DNA of 64,000 nt, taken from NCBI RefSeq assembly GCF_900143515.1, contig NZ_FSQT01000002.1, forward strand, positions 1,799,501 to 1,863,500, written 5' to 3'. The notes below the pieces were generated by a model. The model was not told where the DNA came from and did not search any database. It saw only the letters and a program-made list of their open reading frames with translations. This document shows, piece after piece, positions 18,467 to 25,604 of this stretch. The stretch is from Micromonospora cremea (GTDB lineage: Bacteria > Actinomycetota > Actinomycetes > Mycobacteriales > Micromonosporaceae). Within the stretch, counting starts at the first letter, position 1; each line of letters starts with the position of its first letter. The position numbers were made by a program, and so were the translations under genes.

Positions 18467-18787
18467 TCAATTGGCCGCGCTAACGAGGATCTTGTCCTTG
18501 CCGGCCTTGTCCTTGCTGTTCTTCTTCATCGCGGCCTCGAACATCTTGCGCCAGCTCGTCACCTGCGGGTGACGACGCAGCAGCGCCCGGCGTTCGCGTT
18601 CGGTCATGCCACCCCACACACCGAACTCGATCCGGTTGTCCAGCGCGTCAGCCAGGCACTCGTACCGAACTGGGCAACTCCGGCAGATCCGCTTCGCCAC
18701 GTTCTGTTCGGCGCCCTGTACGAACAACGCGTCCGGGTCCCCGTTCTGACACGCCGCCAGCGACGGCCAGTCAGTGATCATGCCCAT
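18467..18787 (-). CDS. wblA: WhiB-family iron-sulfur regulator, WblA/WhiB4 type
   Basis: A 106-residue WhiB-like protein with the four cysteines that hold a 4Fe-4S cluster (first in LAACQNG, then CRSCPVRYEC), the GVWGGMTERERR turn that contacts sigma factor region 4, and a basic C-terminal tail (KKNSKDKAGKDK) for DNA contact. The wording ALFVQGAEQN and ALDNRIEFGVWGG, and the position next to a PASTA-type PBP gene and the ArsA pair, match WblA of Streptomyces and WhiB4 (Rv3681c) of mycobacteria. These link redox sensing to development, antibiotic production or oxidative stress. The ATG at 18787 lies ten bases after GGGGGG; an ATG at 18781 is possible. Confidence 0.9.
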   Translation of the reverse strand: MGMITDWPSLAACQNGDPDALFVQGAEQNVAKRICRSCPVRYECLADALDNRIEFGVWGGMTERERRALLRRHPQVTSWRKMFEAAMKKNSKDKAGKDKILVSAAN

Positions 18788-19183
18788 GTGTACACGTCCC
18801 CCCTTGCAGTACCTACCGACCTCGTTGCACGTCAGCCGGCAATTCCCCCCGATCGCCCGGCTCGCCTTCCCCAAGGCGGCACGAACGACATGTGGCGCTG
18901 TCGCCGCCCCCCATCATGCTCTGTAGTCGCCTGATTACGCAACGTTGTCGGCGAAATCCATCATTCCGGACACTCCCGGCTTCCCGGGCTCTCGACCGCC
19001 GCTTACCCCGCCGAGGTCGGCGAAAACGCTGCGCTGTCTCCTCTGGTCGGAGGAGACTCACGCCAGGTCACACGCAACCACGCACCGGGGGTCGTGCGTT
19101 TAGCACAACGAGGGCAGCGCGCGCAGGAAATGGGGAAAGAACGCCCCAGCGCCCCTCGTTCCCTACTCGCGTACTCTGTCGAG
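18788..19183. other. 396-bp divergent region between wblA and the PBP gene
   Basis: No gene is seen. It must hold the wblA promoter and 5' leader on the minus strand. The PBP gene's -10 lies at its right end (19172-19177). The AT content is slightly raised around 18900-18975, where the wblA promoter is most likely, but I cannot place its boxes with confidence. Confidence 0.5.
19172..19177 (+). promoter_or_regulatory. -10 box of the leaderless PBP gene
   Basis: TACTCT, then GTCGAG and the GTG start at 19184, the same N6 layout as the ArsA-like genes. Confidence 0.5.
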
Positions 19184-21631
19184 GTGACCTGGATGCGGAA
19201 ACGTGACCACAATGTGCTGACCAACGCCGCATCGCTACTCGTATGTGGCCTGCTGGCCGGCGTGGTGGTCGCAGCGGCGGCCTTCCCCGCGGTGGCGATG
19301 TCCGGCTTGGCCGCCAAGGCCGGCGCCGAGACCTTCGGCGCCCTGCCCACGGAGCTGACGGTGGCCCGCGCGCCACAGATCAGCTACCTGCTGGCCTCGG
19401 ACGGCAAGACACCGCTCGCGACGATGTACGACGAGAACCGGCGCGACGTGAAGCTCGCCGACATCTCGCCGTACATGCAGAAGGCCATCATCGCGGCCGA
19501 GGACCATGACTTCTACAAGCACAACGGCGTCGACATCAACGGTGTCGCCCGCGCCTTCGTGAACAACCAGAACGAAGGCGCCGGCCGGCAGGGCGCCTCA
19601 ACGCTGACCATGCAGTACGTCCGGCTGGCCATCGCGTACTCGGCCACGCACCCGGCCGACGTGGTCGCGGCGACCGAGGACACCAGCGCCCGCAAGCTCC
19701 GCGAGATGCGGCTGGCCCTCCAGGTCGACGAGGAGTTCTCCAAGGACGAGATCCTCACCCGCTACCTCAACCTCGCCTCGTTCGGCAATGGCGCGTACGG
19801 CATCTACGCCGCCAGCCAGGTCTACTTTGGCAAGCCGCCGAGCAAGCTGACGATCGAGGAAGCAGCGCTGCTGGCCGGGATGGTGAAGGCGCCCACCACC
19901 AACGACCCGACCACCAAGGCGGGCTACCCCCTCGCGCTGAACCGACGCAACTACGTCATCCAGAACATGCTCGACATCAAGGCCATCAGCCAGCAGGAGG
20001 CCGACACGGCCAAGGCGACCAAGCTCGTGGTGAAGGACAAGCGCACCCCGAACGGCTGCGTCGCCGCCAACCTCAACAGCTGGGGCTTCTTCTGCGACTA
20101 CTTCTACCGCTGGTGGATGCAGCAGGAGACGTTCGGCTCGACCTCGTACGACCGGGAGCGGCGGCTGAAGAGCGGCGGCTACACCATCGTGACCTCGCTC
20201 GAGGTTCAGGCGCAGAAGGGCGCGGACAAGGCGGTCCGCAAGGCCAAGAGCGAGAACAGCAAGGAAGCCGCCATGGTCGCGGTGGTCGAGCCCGGCAGCG
20301 GCCGGGTCCGGGCGCTCGCGGTCAACCGCCAGTTCAAGCTGGACGACCCGAAGAACCCGAAGAACAAGATCTCCAGCGATCCCGCGAAGAAGCGGAAGGG
20401 CATCCGGGGCAACTACCCGGCGACGGTCAACCCGCTGCTCACCGGCGGCGACGGCATCACCGGCTACCAGGCCGGCTCGACGTTCAAGATGTTCACCATC
20501 GTGGCGGCGCTGGAGAAGGGCATCCCCCTCAGCTACACCATCAACGCGCCGAAGCAGTTCAAGTCGGAATACATCATTGACAGCAGTAGCGACGCGGCCT
20601 GCCGCGGCACCCACTTCTACTGCCCCACCAACTCGACCGACAGCATGGCCGGCGTGCACAACATGTGGGGCGCGTTCGGCCGGTCGGTGAACACCTACTT
20701 CGTGCCACTCCAGCAGCAGGTCGGCGCGGAGAACGTGGTCAAGGCCGCCAAGAGGCTGGGCATCAACTTCCGGGCCCAGGAGGATCTGGACCTGGAGCGG
20801 GGGGCGCACCAGTGGGGCGCGTTCACCCTGGGCGTCTCGCAGACCACCCCGCTGGATCTTGCCAATGCCTACGCCACCCTGGCCGCGGACGGCAAATTCT
20901 GCGAGCCGATCCCCGTGCAGGAAATCCGGGACCCGGAGGGCAACAAGCTGGACATCGCCAACCCGCGCTGCGAGAAGCGGTTCAGCACCGAGGTGGCCCG
21001 TGCCGCTGTGGACGCGGCCCGTTGCCCGGTCGGTGACCGGTCGTCGTCCTCCAAGTGCACGGGAGCCACCGCGGGCAACGTGCGGAGGGATGTCGGTGCA
21101 CCGGTGGCCGGCAAGTCCGGCACCACCGACTCGGAGAAGACCGCCTCCCTGGTCGCGATGACCAAGCAGTACGCGGTGGCCGGCATCATGGCCGACCCGG
21201 ACTGGCCGCAGACCAACGTCAAGATGAAGCACGCCGAGAAGGACGGCATCAACCCGCCGGTGTGGGAGACGCTGCGGGACGCGATGAGAAACAAGCCCAA
21301 GATCCAGTTCGAGCCGCCGGGCCAGAAGATCTCCGAGGGTGACCAGCGCAACATCCCCAGCGTGAAGTGCGCGTCGGTGGACACCGCGAGGTCCCGGCTC
21401 AAGGACGCCGACTTCGAGCCAATCGTCTCCAGCACGAAGGTGACGTCGACGTGCCCGGCGGGCAGCGCCGCCGGCACCAGCCCGGACGGGCGCACCATCA
21501 AGGGTGGCGTGGTCACCATCGAGGTCAGCAGCGGCGGTGGCGCTCCTCCGCCGGGTGGCACCACCCCGGGCAACCCGAACCAGCCCGGCAACCCGCCTAA
21601 TCGACCCGGCACGGGCCGCCCCGGCGGCTGA
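19184..21631 (+). CDS. bifunctional class A penicillin-binding protein with PASTA domain
   Basis: The 815-residue enzyme polymerises and cross-links peptidoglycan outside the membrane. After a short cytoplasmic start and one span (SLLVCGLLAGVVVAAAAFPA) comes the glycosyltransferase domain with catalytic AAEDHDFYKHNG near 104 and GASTLTMQYVR. The transpeptidase domain has Ser432 in STFK, SVN at 501-503 and KSGTT at 644-648. One PASTA domain (SVKCASVDTARSRLKDADFE) and a Pro/Gly-rich tail end the protein. This is the PonA2 type, and the neighbours wblA and the metallophosphoesterase match Rv3681c-Rv3683. The GTG at 19184 was chosen because TACTCT lies six bases before it; ATG at 19193 is the alternative. 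Confidence 0.94.
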   Translation: MTWMRKRDHNVLTNAASLLVCGLLAGVVVAAAAFPAVAMSGLAAKAGAETFGALPTELTVARAPQISYLLASDGKTPLATMYDENRRDVKLADISPYMQKAIIAAEDHDFYKHNGVDINGVARAFVNNQNEGAGRQGASTLTMQYVRLAIAYSATHPADVVAATEDTSARKLREMRLALQVDEEFSKDEILTRYLNLASFGNGAYGIYAASQVYFGKPPSKLTIEEAALLAGMVKAPTTNDPTTKAGYPLALNRRNYVIQNMLDIKAISQQEADTAKATKLVVKDKRTPNGCVAANLNSWGFFCDYFYRWWMQQETFGSTSYDRERRLKSGGYTIVTSLEVQAQKGADKAVRKAKSENSKEAAMVAVVEPGSGRVRALAVNRQFKLDDPKNPKNKISSDPAKKRKGIRGNYPATVNPLLTGGDGITGYQAGSTFKMFTIVAALEKGIPLSYTINAPKQFKSEYIIDSSSDAACRGTHFYCPTNSTDSMAGVHNMWGAFGRSVNTYFVPLQQQVGAENVVKAAKRLGINFRAQEDLDLERGAHQWGAFTLGVSQTTPLDLANAYATLAADGKFCEPIPVQEIRDPEGNKLDIANPRCEKRFSTEVARAAVDAARCPVGDRSSSSKCTGATAGNVRRDVGAPVAGKSGTTDSEKTASLVAMTKQYAVAGIMADPDWPQTNVKMKHAEKDGINPPVWETLRDAMRNKPKIQFEPPGQKISEGDQRNIPSVKCASVDTARSRLKDADFEPIVSSTKVTSTCPAGSAAGTSPDGRTIKGGVVTIEVSSGGGAPPPGGTTPGNPNQPGNPPNRPGTGRPGG

Positions 21632-21640
21632 GCCGACGAG

Positions 21641-21692
21641 CGGACAAGCGAACGGGCGGGCACCCGAGGGTGCCCGCCCGTTCGCTTGTCCG
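21641..21692. terminator. bidirectional terminator, perfect 25-bp stem
   Basis: The arms 21641-21665 and 21668-21692 are exactly complementary. The hairpin lies between the convergent PBP and YqeY genes and can serve both. No U-tract follows, as is usual in high-GC actinomycetes. Confidence 0.88.
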
Positions 21693-21740
21693 AACTGCGT
21701 CTGCGGTGTCGGGACCGTGCTGGTCTGGGTGCCGCCGGGT

Positions 21741-22196
21741 TCAGAGGCCGAGCTGGCGGCGTACCTCAGCGGCCACCCGGCCACCCTCGGCCTGGCCGGC
21801 CACCGCGGCCTGGGCCGCCTTCATCGCCGGGCCCATCTGGGCCTTGCCGGTGAAGCCGCCCGCGGCGAGCGCCCCGGACACCAGCTCGGTCAGCTCGGCG
21901 TCCGAGAGCTGCTTGGGCAGGTAGCGGTCCAGCACCTCGCCCTCGGCGGTCTCCTTCGCGGCCTGCTCGGCGCGGCCGGCGTCGGCGAAGGCGGTGGCCG
22001 CCTCCCGGCGCTTCTTCGCCTCCTTGGTCAACACCGCGAGCACCTCGTCGTCGGTGAGCTCGCGCTTGGCCTTGCCGGCGACCTCGGCGGTGCCGACGGC
22101 GGCCAGGGCCATCCGCAGCGTGGAGGTGGTCAGCTCGTCGCGCGCCTTGAGGGCGGAACGCATGTCGGCGGTGAGGCGATCCTTCAGCGTGCTCAT
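21741..22196 (-). CDS. YqeY / GatB-YqeY domain protein
   Basis: A 151-residue all-helical protein (STLKDRLTADMRSALKARD, TLRMALAAV, ELTDDEVLAVLTKEAKKRREA, YLPKQLSDAEL, and AAGGFTGKAQMGPAMKA) with the full pattern of the YqeY family. YqeY resembles the tail domain of GatB, which binds tRNA in the amidotransferase, but free-standing YqeY has no settled function. It is divergent from the metallophosphoesterase gene with only 25 bp between the start codons, and the two -10 boxes overlap. The mRNA leader would be only one to two bases long. Confidence 0.9.
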   Translation of the reverse strand: MSTLKDRLTADMRSALKARDELTTSTLRMALAAVGTAEVAGKAKRELTDDEVLAVLTKEAKKRREAATAFADAGRAEQAAKETAEGEVLDRYLPKQLSDAELTELVSGALAAGGFTGKAQMGPAMKAAQAAVAGQAEGGRVAAEVRRQLGL

Positions 22197-22204
22197 GGAC
22201 GGTC

Positions 22205-22214
22205 AAACTACCCT
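22205..22214. promoter_or_regulatory. overlapping divergent -10 boxes
   Basis: The decamer AAACTACCCT contains TACCCT on the plus strand (seven bases before the ATG at 22222) and TAGTTT on the minus strand (eight bases before the ATG at 22196). The two hexamers share the central TA, so the two polymerase complexes could not both open this DNA at once. Confidence 0.55.
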
Positions 22215-22221
22215 GAACGGC

Positions 22222-23115
22222 ATGCGAAAGCGCACACTATTCCGGCTCGCCGCCGGAACCGCCGCGGTCGGAGGGGCCACCCTCGCGTACGCGTCACTCG
22301 TCGAGCGCAACATGTTCACCCTGCGGCGGTACGACGTACCGATGCTGCCGACCGACGCGGAGCCGCTGCGCGTGCTGCACCTGTCGGACCTGCACATGAT
22401 GCCGGACCAGGCGCGCAAGCAGCACTGGGTGGCGTCGCTGGCCGCCCTCGACCCGGACCTGGTCGTGGTGACCGGTGACAACATGGCGCACCCGGGCGCG
22501 GTGCCCGGGGTGCTGCGGGCGCTGCAACCGCTGCTGGACTACCCGGGCGCTTTCGTGTTCGGCTCCAACGACTACACCGGGCCGGTGTGGAAGAACCCGT
22601 TCACCTACTTCCTGCCGGACCGGGAGTACACCGAGGGCGTCGAGCTGCCCTACGAGGAGCTGCGCCAGGTGTTCACCGGCGCCGGCTGGTTGGACCTGAA
22701 CAACGCCCGCACCATGCTCAAGGCTGGCGGCCGGCAGATCGACCTGGTGGGCGTGGACGACCCACACATCGAGCGCGACGACTACGGTGCGGTGGACGGC
22801 GCGGTCTCGTCCTCGGCAGACCTGTCCATCGCGCTGGCGCACTCCCCCGAACCGCGGGTGCTCGACCAGATGGCCGCGGACGGCTTCGGGCTGCTGCTGG
22901 CCGGGCACACCCACGGCGGGCAGGTCTGCGTACCGGGCGTCGGGGCGCTGGTGACCAACTGCGGGCTGCCCCGCTCGATGGCGCGGGGGCTGCACCGGTG
23001 GCCGGGCTCGGACTCCTGGCTGCACGTCTCCGCCGGCCTCGGCACCCACCCGACCGCCCCGGTCCGCTTCGCCTGCCCCCCGGAGGCGACCATCCTCACC
23101 CTGATCCCCCGCTAA
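22222..23115 (+). CDS. membrane-anchored metallophosphoesterase
   Basis: A 297-residue calcineurin-like phosphoesterase. An N-terminal basic-hydrophobic anchor (RKRTLFRLAAGTAAVGGATL) precedes the metal-binding motifs LHLSDLHM, VVTGDNMAH, FGSNDYTG (where GNH is usual) and LAGHTHGGQVCVPG. The family includes YkuE/YpbG-type enzymes that act on phospholipid headgroups or lipid-linked phosphates at the membrane; substrate here is unknown. Having Ser-Asn-Asp in place of Gly-Asn-His is the form seen in the actinobacterial Rv3683 group, and the location after the PBP gene is the same as in mycobacteria. Start chosen from TACCCT-N7-ATG. Confidence 0.9.
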   Translation: MRKRTLFRLAAGTAAVGGATLAYASLVERNMFTLRRYDVPMLPTDAEPLRVLHLSDLHMMPDQARKQHWVASLAALDPDLVVVTGDNMAHPGAVPGVLRALQPLLDYPGAFVFGSNDYTGPVWKNPFTYFLPDREYTEGVELPYEELRQVFTGAGWLDLNNARTMLKAGGRQIDLVGVDDPHIERDDYGAVDGAVSSSADLSIALAHSPEPRVLDQMAADGFGLLLAGHTHGGQVCVPGVGALVTNCGLPRSMARGLHRWPGSDSWLHVSAGLGTHPTAPVRFACPPEATILTLIPR

Positions 23116-23158
23116 CCCGCCCCGGCGCGCCCGGTGCCGCGGCCCGGCCGCCCCGCGT

Positions 23159-23238
23159 CAAGATCCGCGCAACTTCAGGGAAACAGCTGCCTCACCGCGC
23201 CGCTAGACCACAACATCCCTGAAGTTGCGCGGATCTTG
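23159..23238. repeat. perfect 23-bp inverted repeat (CAAGATCCGCGCAACTTC family)
   Basis: The arms 23159-23181 and 23216-23238 are exactly complementary, each starting or ending in CAAGATCCGCGCAACTTC on its own strand, with a 34-base centre. It lies between the metallophosphoesterase gene and the tRNA-Pro promoter. Confidence 0.82.
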
Positions 23239-23277
23239 GCTGCTCCGGGCGGGGTCCGACCCTCGGGGGTACCGAGT

Positions 23278-23305
23278 TTGACCATCGGGGCGGGTGGGCT
23301 ACTAT
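23278..23305 (+). promoter_or_regulatory. promoter of tRNA-Pro
   Basis: TTGACC at 23278-23283, a 16-base spacer and TACTAT at 23300-23305. Transcription would start a few bases before the tRNA 5' end at 23320. It is one of the clearest two-box promoters in the window. Confidence 0.7.
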
Positions 23306-23319
23306 TTGTCGGCACGCCT

Positions 23320-23396
<77 letters not shown>

Positions 23397-23400
23397 GGTC

Positions 23401-23433
23401 AGAGGGCACATCCGATCCATGGATGTGCCCTCT
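23401..23433 (+). terminator. terminator after tRNA-Pro
   Basis: A perfect 13-bp stem (AGAGGGCACATCC with its complement at 23421-23433) around GATCCAT, four bases after the tRNA CCA. Confidence 0.85.
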
Positions 23434-23460
23434 AGTGCTTCCTGGGGACCAACTGAGTGA

Positions 23461-23742
23461 TTATGCCTCAGCAGCCGGCGCGAAGATGCGATCCATGACA
23501 GCCGCGCCTTGAAGCAGCACGGGTCGGAGCTGATGACGGTAGATCAGGCTCACCCCACTGTCAGGCAGCAGCGACACGAAGCTGTGCCGCAGCTCACGAG
23601 GTGTCCAGGCAGCCGGATCGAGGCCAGCCAGGGTGACGACTCGGCGAAAGGCCCGACGGACGTTTGCCGTATCAAGGGCAATGCCGGCAGTCGGAAGCGA
23701 AGACCAGCCCCGAGCGGCTGCCAGTCCTTGCCGGCACAGGAG
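23461..23742 (-). pseudogene. tyrosine recombinase (integrase) remnant
   Basis: On the minus strand the frame ending in TAA at 23461 reads ALDTANVRRAFRRVVTLAGL, then WTPRELRHSFVSLLPDSGVS, and after a jump [20 protein letters not shown]. These are the C-terminal catalytic parts of integrases of actinomycete integrative elements: the R-H of box II is present and the last part is the region around the tyrosine. The stretch that should link them (usually ending in an LVGH-type motif and ETVYR) is missing by an in-frame deletion, and a stop at 23743 truncates the N-terminal side. It cannot be functional. Such integrases insert into the 3' end of tRNA genes and lie beside them, as here. Confidence 0.8.
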
Positions 23743-23799
23743 TCAGGTAGGTCCTCGAAACCGAGTCCCCCGCTGTGCGCAACACGATAATTTCGTGAT

Positions 23800-23955
23800 A
23801 TGGGCATCACCGGGGGCATAGCATGCTTTTTTCTGGTCGTCGTCATCGTGGCGGTCATCGCGTTCTGGGTGGTGCGGTACGGGTTGGGTCCGAAGAACCC
23901 ACCGCCACCATCGGAGGTTCTAGAGCCGCCGCAGGACCCACGCGACCGTCGCTAA
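23800..23955 (+). CDS. 51-residue single-span membrane protein
   Basis: A short frame encoding one strong hydrophobic segment (CFFLVVVIVAVIAFWVV) followed by a basic turn (RYGLGPKN) and a Pro/Glu/Arg-rich tail. It begins with ATG in an AT-richer stretch and ends at TAA. No family is recognised and no good ribosome binding site is present. The clean membrane pattern suggests a real small gene, but it lies among integration debris and could be a remnant. Confidence 0.45.
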   Translation: MGITGGIACFFLVVVIVAVIAFWVVRYGLGPKNPPPPSEVLEPPQDPRDRR

Positions 23956-24196
23956 TGCGGCGACCGACGAAAACCGGGCTTCCGAGTTTCAGCAGCAAGA
24001 ACAATTGTCCTCGCCGGACGGGCAGACAACCAGGATGATCCACAGCCCCGACCGATCGGGGAGGGTGGTGGTTGCGGGACGGAGCCATCCCAGCCATCTG
24101 CCCAAGGAATGCCGGCGCGGTGCCGGCATGACGAAGCCCGCCGCGGCTCGACAACCCATCGGGACAGCCCGGACTGGAGGAAGGAATGGGCTGCGC

Positions 24197-24619
24197 TTAC
24201 CGCGTGCGGTCGGTGAGTTGCTGGTAAACCTCGAACGCGTTGCGCTCGACACGGTTCGAAAGCAACATGCCGTCCTCGCGTACCGCCCAGACGGCCGTAC
24301 CGGATATCTCGAGTGGCGCGCCGTCCGGGGCGGTTCCGAACACGCCGTTGTTGTTGCCCGTCAACCAGAAGATGGACGCCACGCGCGAACCGTCGTGGTT
24401 CTCGAACGACTCGATGATCTTGAAATCGAGATTGTCGATGACCGCGCTGAAGCCCCGCACCCACTCCTTGAAGCGGGCGCGCGACTCGACGCGCTTGCCA
24501 CCGGAGATGAGGACGAAGTCCTCCACCACGAGCTCGTCGATGGCTTCGTAGTCCTGCGGCGCCTGCCAGACACGCGCCCAGAAGTTGTGCACGGCGTCGA
24601 TACCGGAACGCTTGGTCAC
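24197..24619 (-). CDS. NTF2-like / SnoaL-type domain protein
   Basis: A 140-residue protein with the cone-shaped NTF2-like pattern: an N-terminal helix (AVHNFWARVW), EAIDELVVEDFVLISGGKRV, then FKEWVRGFSAVIDNLDFKI and the strands RVASIFWLTGNNNGVFG and ISGTAVWAVREDGMLLSNRVERNA. Members bind small hydrophobic ligands or act as polyketide cyclases, isomerases or dehydratases; no active-site pattern allows a choice. The GTG at 24619 follows GAAGG at a normal distance; an upstream in-frame ATG at 24682 would add a non-matching Arg-rich stretch. Confidence 0.82.
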   Translation of the reverse strand: MTKRSGIDAVHNFWARVWQAPQDYEAIDELVVEDFVLISGGKRVESRARFKEWVRGFSAVIDNLDFKIIESFENHDGSRVASIFWLTGNNNGVFGTAPDGAPLEISGTAVWAVREDGMLLSNRVERNAFEVYQQLTDRTR

Positions 24620-24900
24620 GCTGTTCAACCCTTCGCAACGGAAAGCCCGCAGACGCGCTGCGGGTATCAGGCAAGGCCGCACGCCAACGAGGGTCGGGAA
24701 GGTACGCCCGTACTTACCGTAGTCACCCGGCGACGCCTGGAGCCCCGGGATCCGGGGTTGAGTAGGACCGGACGAGGGAGAACGAGAGGGCTGGCGGATG
24801 ATGCCGGCCCGCTGACCGGGGCGGCGTGGCGGCGACCGGGCCGGCGGTAGCGGAACGGGTTGATTCTCCGCGGCCCGTCGAGTGTTGCGGTAGAAGTCGA

Positions 24901-25517
24901 GTGAGCCGAACTCGGCTGGAGGTATTCAGTGATGCGGTCTTCGCCGTCGCGATCACGCTGCTCGCGCTGAACCTGTCGGTGGCCGGCCCGGGTCATGGCC
25001 CGCTCCTGCATCAAGTCGCGGACCACTGGTCTTCATTCGTCGCCTACCTGATCAGCTTCTCCACCATCGGGCTCATCTGGGTCAACCACCACGCCCTCAT
25101 CGCGAACCTCGCCGTCGTCGACCGATCCTGGCCCTGCTCAACCTCATCCTGCTGCTGTTCGTCGTCCTCATCCCGGTAGACACGGCGACGGTGGCCAAGT
25201 ACCTCACGCGGGGCGGGCAGGACGCCCAGGTGGCGGTGATTCTGTATGCGGCCGCCTTCCTGGGGATGGGGCTGAGCTTCGCCGTGATCTTCGAATGGAC
25301 GTTGCGGCCCGGGCGGCTCCAGCAGCCAGTGCCGGAGCGGACCCGTTGGAAGGTGCGGCTGCGATTTGGCGCAGCGTCGGTCCTGTATCTGGCCGCGATC
25401 GCCGTCGCCTTCGTCAGCCCGCCGGTGGCACTGGTCATCGTCGCCGCCGTCCCCGTCTACTACATCTTCGAACGCGCCCCGGCGCTCGGCTCCCCCGCAG
25501 GCGCTCGGCAGCAATGA
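24901..25517 (+). pseudogene. TMEM175-family (DUF1211) potassium channel-like protein, frameshifted
   Basis: From the GTG at 24901 the frame reads RLEVFSDAVFAVAITLLALN, the signature first helix of the bacterial TMEM175/DUF1211 family (FSD motif), and FSTIGLIWVNHHALIANL. After VVDR near 25122 the frame breaks; the sequence LALLNLILLLFVVLIPVDTA and the rest of the helices continue in another frame to 25517. Adding one base at 25122-25126 restores a 205-residue, six-span protein. Family members form K+ channels. Either the gene has lost function by a 1-base deletion or the sequence has an error here; the flanking coding potential is well preserved, so the loss would be recent. Confidence 0.75.
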
Positions 25518-25593
25518 GCCGCTGCTGAGCGAGGGTCCAACCCGGAGGTCGTCGAGCGTCTCCACCGGAACACCGGCAGGACGCTTTGCTGAC

Positions 25594-25599
25594 TAGCAT
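25594..25599 (+). promoter_or_regulatory. -10 box of the LAL regulator gene
   Basis: TAGCAT, then five bases and the GTG at 25605. The close spacing favours a leaderless start on this GTG rather than the ATG immediately after it. Confidence 0.45.
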
Positions 25600-25604
25600 C
25601 GACC

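Noticed and set aside
18776..18800. Third copy of the 33-bp element upstream of wblA (GTGTACACATG)
   Set aside because: Only about ten bases agree and the TCCACAG-CTGTGGA half is absent; part of it is the wblA start region.
21641..21692. Terminal inverted repeats of a mobile element
   Set aside because: The arms are only two bases apart and lie between convergent genes, so this is a terminator.
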